Assembly: GCA_020851415.1 (NCBI GenBank)
Contig: JADZCU010000062.1
Location: 1-59,179, forward strand
Reading direction: 5' to 3'
From: Candidatus Peregrinibacteria bacterium
GTDB lineage: Bacteria > Patescibacteriota > Gracilibacteria > UBA1369
Length of the DNA stretch: 59,179 nucleotides
In this document: piece by piece, positions 15,911 to 23,264 of the stretch
Numbering within the stretch: the stretch's first letter is position 1
Layout: each line of letters begins with the position of its first letter
The notes under the pieces: generated by a model
Database searches by the model: none
The model's input: the letters and a program-made list of their open reading frames with translations, nothing else
Told to the model about the DNA's origin: nothing
Program-made: the position numbers and the translations under genes

Positions 15911-17077
15911 ATGAGGAAATTCTTTGCCGGCTTTGCAGTTTTTTTAGGGACAATTTTTACGTTTCACGGATTTGCCATGGCGTATGCTGATGTTACCGAC
16001 AGCCATCCTTACGTTACGGCGATTTCATATTTTTCAACAAAAGGTTTTATTAAGGGCTATGATAGTGATCTTTTTCGTCCCAATAAACGAATTAACAGAG
16101 CGGAATTTTTGAAAGTGCTTTTAGTCTCACTAGAAAAACAGGTTCCGATGACTGTTACGGAAAAGTGTTTTACCGATGTAGCTACTGATGCCTGGTATGC
16201 TCCGTATGTTTGTTATGCCAAGGATCAGGGCTATGTAAAAGGTTATGATGGAGGGGTTTTTAAACCAGGAAACTCTTTGATGGTTGGAGAAGCTGTTGTG
16301 TTAACGGCGAAAGTTTTGGAAAAGGAGTTAACGCAAAGTGAAGGAGATCAATGGTACAGCCCGGCACTTCGTGCTATTGGAGACATGAACGCGTTGCCGC
16401 AATCTTTTCTTTATGTGAATCAACCCGCAACACGCGGTGAAGTGGTGGAGATGTTGTGGCGTTTGTTAACTGAGCAAAAGACATTATCATTGTCGGCGCA
16501 GGCTGCTGATATTGATGGTGCCATGTGTGTTTCTATGGGAGAGGAGTTACCGGATTCAATGAGCGGGGCGGCCGTACGGGAAGCGTGGTTGAAATGGATC
16601 AATGAGGCGCGCGCGGCGGCCGGACTTTCACCGTATGTTTTGGATATGCAACTTTCCAGGACTGCAACCAACTGGTCTAACTATTCGCGCGCGCGGGGTT
16701 ATATTGATCATAAGCGTTCCGGACAAACCGCTTACTACGATTACGGAAGGATTATGGCCTGGTTTGAAAGTTTAGGTCTTACCTTTGTGCAGGTTGGTCG
16801 ATCGGGAGCTACGGAAAATATTACCTGGAATATTTATTCATGCAGCGAGAGTGACTGTACCGATGAACTTATCAAAGCTTCACGTGACGGATTCAATTAT
16901 TTTATGAGTGAAAAAGGAAAAGCTTATAGTCCACACTATGACAGTATTATGAGTTCGAGTTTTGAAATTGTGGGTGTGGGAGTGGCTGTAGATGAAGCAA
17001 AAAGAAAGTTTTATCTGACAGTTCATTACGGTACGGAGATTACTTCCGATCCGCCGCCGGTTTGTCCGAACAGTTAA
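15911..17077 (+). CDS. Secreted SLH-domain protein with CAP/SCP (YkwD-like) domain
   Basis: A 388-residue exported protein. The signal peptide MRKFFAGFAVFLGTIFTF..AYA is cleaved before DVTDSHPYV. Two clear SLH modules follow (DVTDSHPYVTAISYFSTKGF..GYDSDLFRP and CFTDVATDAWYAPYV..YVKGYDGGVFKPG), plus a weaker third; SLH modules bind secondary wall polymers. A C-terminal CAP domain of the YkwD type covers about 230-380 (WLKWINEARAAAGLSPYVLD, DHKRSG, ENI). It has extra Cys residues (CSESDC) that may form a disulfide. The ATG at 15911 is chosen because it directly precedes the signal peptide and lies downstream of the predicted promoter. It diverges from the giant-protein operon, so all three probably belong to one surface programme. 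Confidence 0.88.
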   Translation: MRKFFAGFAVFLGTIFTFHGFAMAYADVTDSHPYVTAISYFSTKGFIKGYDSDLFRPNKRINRAEFLKVLLVSLEKQVPMTVTEKCFTDVATDAWYAPYVCYAKDQGYVKGYDGGVFKPGNSLMVGEAVVLTAKVLEKELTQSEGDQWYSPALRAIGDMNALPQSFLYVNQPATRGEVVEMLWRLLTEQKTLSLSAQAADIDGAMCVSMGEELPDSMSGAAVREAWLKWINEARAAAGLSPYVLDMQLSRTATNWSNYSRARGYIDHKRSGQTAYYDYGRIMAWFESLGLTFVQVGRSGATENITWNIYSCSESDCTDELIKASRDGFNYFMSEKGKAYSPHYDSIMSSSFEIVGVGVAVDEAKRKFYLTVHYGTEITSDPPPVCPNS

Positions 17078-17091
17078 GAGGAATACTTTTT

Positions 17092-17122
17092 AAAAAGATC
17101 CTGAGCAATCAGGATCTTTTTT
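17092..17122 (+). terminator. Rho-independent terminator of the SLH-CAP gene
   Basis: The stem AAAAAGATCCTGA/TCAGGATCTTTTT (13 bp) with loop GCAA ends in a T run 14 bp after the stop codon. Confidence 0.85.
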
Positions 17123-17179
17123 ATGTCTGTCTGTTGAAAATGTTTTGTCTTTTCTGAATAGCAGCTAAATATTTAGCGA

Positions 17180-17869
17180 CTATAATTTATTTAAATTATC
17201 AATAATTTTTTCTAGGACACCGTTTTTGCTGAGTTCATAAACCGCCCAACTAATGATGATCACTAAAGCGGCAAGAAATATTGCTCCGCCACCTTTGCCT
17301 TTTGCCGACGTGACAAGAGAGCCCATGCCTCCGCCAAGCGGATTGAGTGGCGAGCTCTGAAAATATTTATCGGTTTGTTTTTGTCCCATGCGTGATGCTT
17401 CCGGCAACACTTTTTTTGTGCTCATGCCGAGATTGTCCATTCCGTTGTTATTCATAATACTGTTGATTGAAGAAGTTTTATCGTCTTGGACAGGGTTTGT
17501 TGGTGCTGAAGATGTTGTAACCGTAACCATTGGATGATCTGTGCTGATACCTCCCGGGTTGTTCATGAAGGCTGACAGTATGGACTGTAGGTTTGCACTT
17601 CCACCTGTTAGTTTACTGAGTTTTGCGAGTTTTTCTTCCAATTTTCTTTTTGCTTCCGGTGGAAGATCTGCAATGTTGTTGAAGGATTTGCCGGCTACAT
17701 TTAAAAGTATTTGGTTTAACATACCGCCATTGCCCGCCATTTTGAGTGCACTGTCGGCAACATCCGGGATGCCGTTTTTGTCTTTATCGTTCAGTAAATC
17801 TTTCAGGAAATCGGGTACCTGGTCCAGATTTTGAATGGTTTTGTTGTTTACTTTAATCTGTGGTTTCAT
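17180..17869 (-). CDS. Membrane-anchored protein with EF-hand-like loop
   Basis: A 229-residue protein of no recognised family. Near residues 26-40 it has NDKDKNGIPDVAD, which fits a calcium-binding EF-hand or thrombospondin type-3-like loop (DxDxNGxxD). A helical charged part follows (PPEAKRKLEEKLAKLSKL), then a Ser/Thr/Asn-rich linker. A Gly-rich stretch leads into one transmembrane helix near the C-terminus (AIFLAALVIIISWAVYEL). There is no N-terminal signal peptide, so the bulk is probably cytoplasmic with a C-terminal anchor. Confidence 0.65.
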   Translation of the reverse strand: MKPQIKVNNKTIQNLDQVPDFLKDLLNDKDKNGIPDVADSALKMAGNGGMLNQILLNVAGKSFNNIADLPPEAKRKLEEKLAKLSKLTGGSANLQSILSAFMNNPGGISTDHPMVTVTTSSAPTNPVQDDKTSSINSIMNNNGMDNLGMSTKKVLPEASRMGQKQTDKYFQSSPLNPLGGGMGSLVTSAKGKGGGAIFLAALVIIISWAVYELSKNGVLEKIIDNLNKL

Positions 17870-18014
17870 GTGACGGAATGTAATGATTTTGGCGTATTTG
17901 GATGGGGCGGCCGCCCTTATCTATGAGCTTTATAGCACACAATCGTTCTTTTTTAATACCTATTTTTGGTTAAAACTTGTGGCGATATTTGCTATTGGGT
18001 GCCAGTTGCGCCGT

Positions 18015-19298
18015 TTAGATTTTTATTTTGAGGAGCTGATTCCAATCGGCGGTGTAGTTGGGTGAGCGAAATTCCTGCTTCATGCGCCATGGTTTTTTAA
18101 ATCCCGTGGATGCAAAATTCAGACAATGGCGCCCATTTTCCAGATTTAATCCATCTATTAGTTTGAGGAGTTGTTGTTTTTTTTGCCTGTCCGGATCCGT
18201 CTCGAACAGATTGAGTTGATGAACTGTCTCCGGTACAAATTTACTTAAAGCGATGCCAGCTTTTTTGTAGCGATAACCTGGTTGGTAAATTTTTCCCAGG
18301 CCGGCGTGCGCCGCCTTGATGAGTGTTGGCGTGTGATTTGTCGGTTCGGGCAGGATGGTGGTGTGACTTTTTCCGTAATAGGTTTCCGTGTGATGACTGG
18401 TGCGTGCGTAGACGGTGATGACGTTTGCCATTGAGCCCTGGCTGCGGAGTTTTTCCGCAGCGCGTGCAGTGTATGAGGCAACTGCTTCTTTGAGTTCGGA
18501 AAGTTTTTCTACGGGGCGGCCAAATGAGCGGCTGCTGATGATATGTTTTTTGTCAGTGTCGGCTTCATCGATTTCCAGGCAAGGGGTTCCGCGAAGTTCG
18601 TAAACCATGCGCAGTCCTGAAATGGTGAGTTTTTGTTTGATCCAGGCGTCGGATTTTTGGATAAGGTCGTATGCGGTTTCAACTCCGTATGCTTTCAGTT
18701 TTGCGCCACTGCGTCTGCCGACTCCCCAGATATCGTCGACGGGAAGTTTTTTGAGGCAAGCTTCTGTATTGCTGTTGTTGAGTTCAAGTACGCCTTTGTA
18801 TTCGGGGTGTTTTTTGGCGAGTTCGTTGGCAACTTTTGTCAGTGTTCTGGTTTTTGCTATGCCTATGGAAACCGGCATACCTATCCATTTTTTTACATGA
18901 TCACGGATTTGGCGGCAATAGGTTTCGGTGTCTTCAATAAGGTCTTTGTTGAGTGTAAAAAAAGCTTCATCGATGGAGTACACTTCTACATTTTGTGACC
19001 ATCCGTGGAGGATGGCCATTGTCCGTGAGGAGAGGTCCCCATATAAAGGAAAGTTTGGGGAGAACACCTGTACTTTGTGTTCTCTGAGTAAGTGTTGCCA
19101 CTCAAAAAAAGGTTGTCCCATTTTGATGCCAAGGGCTTTGGCTTCGTTGGAACGAGCTATGGCACAGCCGTCGTTATTGGAAAGAACGACGACCGGTTTG
19201 TCCCAAAGTTTGGGATTAAAAACACGCTCGCAGGATGCAAAAAAATTGTTGCAGTCCAGGAGGGCGAAAAGATTTGTGTGGGTTTGTCCATTGTTCAT
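18015..19298 (-). CDS. umuC: Y-family DNA polymerase V catalytic subunit (UmuC)
   Basis: A 427-residue error-prone polymerase for bypass of DNA lesions. The UmuC start FALLDCNNFFASCERVFNP carries the first catalytic Asp, and SIDEAFFTL (about residue 104) carries the second acidic pair. The helix-hairpin-helix region DDIWGVGRRSGAKLKAYGV and the UmuC-type little-finger and C-terminal part (LSKFVPETVHQLNLFE, QEFRSPNYTADWNQLL) follow. It lies 19 bp downstream of umuD and is probably one transcript with it, under the palindrome at 19834. Length and order match E. coli umuDC. Confidence 0.94.
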   Translation of the reverse strand: MNNGQTHTNLFALLDCNNFFASCERVFNPKLWDKPVVVLSNNDGCAIARSNEAKALGIKMGQPFFEWQHLLREHKVQVFSPNFPLYGDLSSRTMAILHGWSQNVEVYSIDEAFFTLNKDLIEDTETYCRQIRDHVKKWIGMPVSIGIAKTRTLTKVANELAKKHPEYKGVLELNNSNTEACLKKLPVDDIWGVGRRSGAKLKAYGVETAYDLIQKSDAWIKQKLTISGLRMVYELRGTPCLEIDEADTDKKHIISSRSFGRPVEKLSELKEAVASYTARAAEKLRSQGSMANVITVYARTSHHTETYYGKSHTTILPEPTNHTPTLIKAAHAGLGKIYQPGYRYKKAGIALSKFVPETVHQLNLFETDPDRQKKQQLLKLIDGLNLENGRHCLNFASTGFKKPWRMKQEFRSPNYTADWNQLLKIKI

Positions 19299-19317
19299 GA
19301 TAGTTTGAAATTTTTGC

Positions 19318-19797
19318 TTATTGAAAATTGTGAATCACGCTTGTCACCACACCCCATATTTCGAAGTTTGCTTCTGCGGTAATTTGCATAGGGGCGTATT
19401 TGGGATTTTCCGGAAGAAGCCAAATTTGATCGCCGCGTTTGTGAAGTTTTTTGACCAAAAACTCTCCATTTAAAACGGCAATGACTACGTGTCCACTAGC
19501 GGGATTTAGTGATCTGTCGACAATTAAGATGTCACCGCTTTTGATGCCGGCATTGATCATGGATTGTCCTTCAACGCGCACAAAAAATGTGGCGGCAGGG
19601 TGTTTTACCAGCAGCTCGTTTAAATCTAAATGACGTTCAATATAATCGTCTGCCGGGGAGGGAAATCCGGCGGAAACTGTGGAAGCAAAAAGGGGAGGAA
19701 AATTTTTAAGGGGCGATGCTAAAGTTTGTCCGGTCTTCACAATGAGAAGGGATAATGTCGGTGATTGTATCGTGGATTGTTTTGTTGGGGTTTGCAT
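19318..19797 (-). CDS. umuD: UmuD-like self-cleaving S24 peptidase
   Basis: A 159-residue protein that, when activated by RecA filaments, would cleave itself and pair with UmuC. The Ala43-Gly44 cleavage site (STVSAGFPSPADDY), catalytic Ser79 (RVEGQSM) and Lys116 (GEFLVKKL) are all present. The Ser-Lys spacing of 37 equals that of E. coli UmuD (Ser60/Lys97). There is no N-terminal winged helix, so it is UmuD rather than LexA. Upstream at 19834 is a strong palindrome that probably binds the SOS-type repressor. Confidence 0.92.
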   Translation of the reverse strand: MQTPTKQSTIQSPTLSLLIVKTGQTLASPLKNFPPLFASTVSAGFPSPADDYIERHLDLNELLVKHPAATFFVRVEGQSMINAGIKSGDILIVDRSLNPASGHVVIAVLNGEFLVKKLHKRGDQIWLLPENPKYAPMQITAEANFEIWGVVTSVIHNFQ

Positions 19798-19833
19798 AAA
19801 AGTTGAATTCTTTTAAGTGGAAATAAGTCCTCA

Positions 19834-19853
19834 TGGTGAGTGTATACTCACCA
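19834..19853 (-). promoter_or_regulatory. Palindromic operator upstream of umuDC (candidate SOS box)
   Basis: The arms TGGTGAGT/ACTCACCA are separated by 4 bp (GTAT), 37 bp upstream of the umuD start. A further half-site TGGTG follows at 19855. On the minus strand TTGCTT and TACACT with a 17-bp spacer could form a promoter covered by the palindrome. A LexA-like repressor is the likely ligand; its gene is not in this window. Confidence 0.6.
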
Positions 19854-19889
19854 TTGGTGTAAAGCAATAAAAATGCAGCTATAAGCCTC

Positions 19890-19918
19890 TTGACGTGATA
19901 ATTCTGGCACTCTATAAT
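19890..19918 (+). promoter_or_regulatory. Sigma-70 promoter of hsp20
   Basis: TTGACG (19890-19895), a 17-bp spacer and a perfect TATAAT (19913-19918). The -10 box lies inside the CIRCE spacer, so repressor binding would block it. Confidence 0.85.
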
Positions 19919-19930
19919 GATGAGTGCTAA
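19904..19930 (+). promoter_or_regulatory. CIRCE element (HrcA operator)
   Basis: CTGGCACTC, 9 bp, GAGTGCTAA. This matches the CIRCE consensus TTAGCACTC-N9-GAGTGCTAA at 16 of 18 arm positions and overlaps the -10 box of the hsp20 promoter. HrcA, the known ligand, is not encoded in this window. Confidence 0.88.
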
Positions 19931-19986
19931 TCAATTTGGTGCACAATTGAGAGGCGAAAAAACTTTATTTTTTAACCCCAATCACT

Positions 19987-20472
19987 ATGAAAATCATCAA
20001 GTTTGGAGACCAGGATGGTCACAAGGATCTTCATCCGATGAACTTGCGTCAGGCGATGCAGCGTATGTTTGATGAATCTTTCTGGGATCCGTTTGGCATG
20101 CTTGGGGATACTTTCCCGCGCAGCATGGATCTTACCAGCCAGTTTATGCCGACTGTCGATATTTCTGAGACCGATAAGGAGCTTTTGATTGAAGCAAATG
20201 CTCCCGGGTACGATCCGAAAGATGTTGAAATTGATGTGCGTGATAATGTTTTAACAATTCATGGTTCGACCCATCAGGATACGGAAGAGAAAGATAAAAA
20301 ATATTATCGTCGCGAGCGTGGCTCTGGTGAATTCCGCCGTGAAATTCTGCTTCCGGACACTGTTGATGTGGCAAAAGCTTCTTGCAAGGCGAAGAACGGG
20401 ACTATTGTTATCAGTATTCCGAAGAAGCATACGGATCAGCATCATGTCCGCAAGATTCCGATTGAGTCTTAG
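19987..20472 (+). CDS. Small heat shock protein, Hsp20/alpha-crystallin family
   Basis: A 161-residue ATP-independent holdase chaperone of the cytoplasm. The alpha-crystallin domain spans about residues 48-150: PTVDISETDKELLIEANAPGYDPKDVEIDV, then GSGEFRREILLPDTVD, A.CKNGTIVISIPK. The I-x-I-like C-terminal motif is weakly visible as RKIPIES. Regulation by HrcA is indicated by the CIRCE operator overlapping its promoter. The leader is about 60 nt with no Shine-Dalgarno. A strong terminator follows, so it is monocistronic. Confidence 0.95.
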   Translation: MKIIKFGDQDGHKDLHPMNLRQAMQRMFDESFWDPFGMLGDTFPRSMDLTSQFMPTVDISETDKELLIEANAPGYDPKDVEIDVRDNVLTIHGSTHQDTEEKDKKYYRRERGSGEFRREILLPDTVDVAKASCKAKNGTIVISIPKKHTDQHHVRKIPIES

Positions 20473-20493
20473 CGCAGGAGTTACCTCTAAAAA

Positions 20494-20522
20494 TCCCCCG
20501 CAGTTTCGCGGGGGACTTTTTT
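20494..20522 (+). terminator. Rho-independent terminator of hsp20
   Basis: The GC-rich stem TCCCCCGC/GCGGGGGA with a 6-nt loop is followed by CTTTTTTA. Confidence 0.92.
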
Positions 20523-20583
20523 ATTGTTGTGGATAATGCAAATTTTTGTGGGTGTTTTTTGGGGAATGTTATTTAAGTCTGAA

Positions 20584-21765
20584 CTATTTATCTTCCACAA
20601 CGTAATAAACTTTTTCCTGGTAGCGTTGTTCTTTTGGTACGACTTTTTCAAAACGTCTGCGGAGTGAGTCGATGTCTTTGCCTACAACTACTGCGACGCC
20701 GCCGTTGGCGAGAGAGGAGCGGAGCATTGGTCCGTCGGTGGATGGGGAGTCGCCGAGGGCGATTTTTAGGTCGCGGCGGCGGGCTTTGGCAAACTTTAAC
20801 GCTTCTTCCGCTTTGCGATCCCAGAGTACCGGTTTGCCCTCAACTTTTGGATGGAGTGTGCCGTTTTCGCCTGAGCGAAGCCATGTTCCTACCACGGCTG
20901 ATCCTTCGCCTTCACGCACGTATTTTTGTTTTAAAAGGAAGCTGTAGTCAGATTCTGTGATGGCGGTTTTGGCGATCGCTTTTAAATTTCCGGTAGCTAC
21001 TACGGCAGGAATACGAAGTCTTTGTACCGCTTCATGAATGATGCCTTGGACGACGCTGATTGGTTTTACATAACGATCAATTTCCTGGTATGGCGATGGT
21101 GCTCCATGTACCTGAGTGATGCGATCTTCAGTTACTATTTGTTCAGCATATCTGCTGTTTTCATCATGGATATTGAGTGCAATGCGGCGACCGATATTTG
21201 TGGGATGGCGATGCATGACTTTTTGAGCGAGTGTGGTTATGGCTGAAGGATTTTTGCCGGCAAAAAATCTTGTACGCATGAGGATTTGTCCGTTGAGATT
21301 TTTTGAAAGTGTTCCGTCGATGAGGACAAAAATACGATCAAGTTCGATCATTTTACGGGCGAACTCTTCGCTAAGTTTTCCTTCACCATTGGGGCGTTTT
21401 GCCGCTACCGATGCGCGGATTTTTTCGTAAAGGTTTACGATATCGTAAGCTAAATCAAGTGCCAGTTTGCAGATTGGCGGATGCAATCCGTCTACTTTTT
21501 TTTCGGCGCCTTTTTCCAGGAGTCCGCGGTATTTTTTTGGTAGCAGTAAAGAACGAAATTCATCTATGTCTAAATGCCAGAATTTTGGGTCGTCCATTTT
21601 TTCTAAAAAGACCAGCGTTCCCAGATCGTTGTCAAACATGGTGTTGTCCATGTCGCTGGCGAGTACGACACTTCTATATTCATTATTTGGGAAATGAATG
21701 GTTTTTATATCATCGGCAAACGTTTCGGCGTTGATTTCTTCACCTTGGTGATTCAGGAGTTCCAT
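20584..21765 (-). CDS. HAD-superfamily hydrolase of unknown substrate
   Basis: A 393-residue protein with the HAD motifs: motif I ASDMDNTMF (DxDxT/V, about residues 36-44), motif II as the Thr in VVATGNLKA, and motif IV LGDSPSTDGPML (GDxxxD). A large insertion of about 200 residues lies between motifs I and II, rich in basic and helical segments, and could be a cap or nucleic-acid- or sugar-binding domain. It is probably a cytoplasmic phosphatase; the substrate is not evident. It stands alone between hsp20 and the FAD reductase. Confidence 0.75.
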   Translation of the reverse strand: MELLNHQGEEINAETFADDIKTIHFPNNEYRSVVLASDMDNTMFDNDLGTLVFLEKMDDPKFWHLDIDEFRSLLLPKKYRGLLEKGAEKKVDGLHPPICKLALDLAYDIVNLYEKIRASVAAKRPNGEGKLSEEFARKMIELDRIFVLIDGTLSKNLNGQILMRTRFFAGKNPSAITTLAQKVMHRHPTNIGRRIALNIHDENSRYAEQIVTEDRITQVHGAPSPYQEIDRYVKPISVVQGIIHEAVQRLRIPAVVATGNLKAIAKTAITESDYSFLLKQKYVREGEGSAVVGTWLRSGENGTLHPKVEGKPVLWDRKAEEALKFAKARRRDLKIALGDSPSTDGPMLRSSLANGGVAVVVGKDIDSLRRRFEKVVPKEQRYQEKVYYVVEDK

Positions 21766-21827
21766 AACTGCTTCATAAAATTATGAGTGGCAGATAAACT
21801 ACTATATTATGGCAAAAAGTCAATGCT

Positions 21828-23099
21828 TTAGCCCTTTCGTGCGAAACGGTCACAGAATAGGTACCAGGTATATTTGACGAGTTTAGGGACGTGTTTGAAT
21901 TTGATTACAGTCCATGCCAAACTTTTGCGCTTTTCTTTGCTGTCGCAGAATTGCTCTAGAAAACTTTCTTTTTCAGATTCGATGACTTTGTACATCTGGG
22001 TGAAAGTGCGATCGCGCTTCATAAGGTCCCAAATGAAGCGATAATGAACCTGCTTTTTGTAGTAGTGCATGAGTGAGTGGTGTTTGTTCATTTGAGGTTT
22101 GAGTTTTTGAAGGGCGTATGGTTCGCCGCTTAGAAACCTGGTGATGACGTTGGCACTTTCTTTGCCGGAAACAACCGATCCTTTGATGCCGTCGGCGGCA
22201 AAAGCTCCACAGAATCCTCCGGCATCGCCGATAAGAAGCGTGTTGTTGTGATGAATGTTTTTTAAGACTCCGCCAATGGGAATGTGGCTGCCAAAAACGT
22301 AATCGGGTTTGTTTGGGTCGTTGGTTATGGTGATGATTCCGCGACGTTGGAGGAGAGAAAGAAATCTTTTGAGGAGCTCATGAACTTCACCGCGATCTTT
22401 TGGAAGTTTCGCTATACCAATTCGAAAAGCGGGCTTGCCGTTGAGCCTGGTTGGGGAGAGCCATCCGCCGTAACCGAGTGAAAATTCGCCGAACCAGAAA
22501 TGGTAAATGGTTTCTTCGGGGATTGGGCCCAAGTGGACTTCACCGTAGTGAACTTGTTCAAATCCAAAGAGGAAGTTTTTATTTTTACTGAGGCCGTTTA
22601 TGACTTGGGCTACCTTGGAGTTCCCGCCATCTGCGCCGACTAAGAATTTTGTTTCTACTTGATATTGCTTCCCTTGATGAAGGAGCGTGATGAATTTTGG
22701 TTGGTCTTGATCATCTACTTTTGTGAATGCAGTGGAGGTTTTGAGCGTGACATTTTTTGGGAGCGTGGCTGCGAGTGTTTTGACGAGCGATTTGGTGTCG
22801 GTTTGATAAATCCAGGGAGACGCGGTTTGGGAAACAAACCAGTCGTCGTAATTTGGGGCAATGACGGCGATGGTTGTGATGGGGTTGGTGATGTGATCGT
22901 CGATGGGGAAAAATGTTTTGAACTCTTCGCGGGTATGTTCGGTGATGAGGCCGGTGGATTCTACGGTTGCTCCAGCTGTTGGTTTTGCGTCTACGATGAG
23001 GACTTTGAGAGTTTTTGGTAAATGGTGAGCGAGTGTGAGACCTGAGAAGGATGCGCCAACAATAACTACGTCAAAAGATTCTGGCTGTGTGTTTGTCAT
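21828..23099 (-). CDS. FAD-dependent reductase, geranylgeranyl reductase family
   Basis: A 423-residue flavoprotein. The N-terminal Rossmann motif VVIVGASFSGLTLAHHLP binds the ADP part of FAD, FLVGADGGNSKVAQ is the second FAD/NAD motif (DG), and LLIGDAGGFCGAFAADGI is the GD motif that contacts the FAD ribityl chain. This layout is typical of the geranylgeranyl reductase / digeranylgeranylglycerophospholipid reductase family, which saturates isoprenoid chains; related monooxygenases cannot be ruled out. A basic, aromatic C-terminus (KYTWYLFCDRFARKG) may touch the membrane. No isoprenoid genes adjoin it. Confidence 0.8.
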   Translation of the reverse strand: MTNTQPESFDVVIVGASFSGLTLAHHLPKTLKVLIVDAKPTAGATVESTGLITEHTREEFKTFFPIDDHITNPITTIAVIAPNYDDWFVSQTASPWIYQTDTKSLVKTLAATLPKNVTLKTSTAFTKVDDQDQPKFITLLHQGKQYQVETKFLVGADGGNSKVAQVINGLSKNKNFLFGFEQVHYGEVHLGPIPEETIYHFWFGEFSLGYGGWLSPTRLNGKPAFRIGIAKLPKDRGEVHELLKRFLSLLQRRGIITITNDPNKPDYVFGSHIPIGGVLKNIHHNNTLLIGDAGGFCGAFAADGIKGSVVSGKESANVITRFLSGEPYALQKLKPQMNKHHSLMHYYKKQVHYRFIWDLMKRDRTFTQMYKVIESEKESFLEQFCDSKEKRKSLAWTVIKFKHVPKLVKYTWYLFCDRFARKG

Positions 23100-23207
23100 A
23101 TCATGCAGGATTTATTGAGTACTTGAAGAGTTAACGGTACTATTTTTATGAGTATTACTTTTTGAGGTTGCCAGGTATGAAGCAGAGGATTGTTTTAGTG
23201 CATGGAA

Positions 23208-23236
23208 TTGAAAGGTTTGTTTAGTAGGTCTATACT
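23208..23236 (+). promoter_or_regulatory. Promoter of the SulP transporter gene
   Basis: TTGAAA (23208-23213), a 17-bp spacer and TATACT (23231-23236). It lies downstream of the first in-frame ATG (23202), so the protein starts at 23259 or 23265. Confidence 0.7.
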
Positions 23237-23264
23237 GCCGCCGATTTTTTATTTTTACATGTAT

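Noticed and set aside
17904-17916. GGGCGGCCGCCC palindrome between the membrane protein and umuC
   Set aside because: A 12-bp GC palindrome without a T run or nearby start; no function can be supported.
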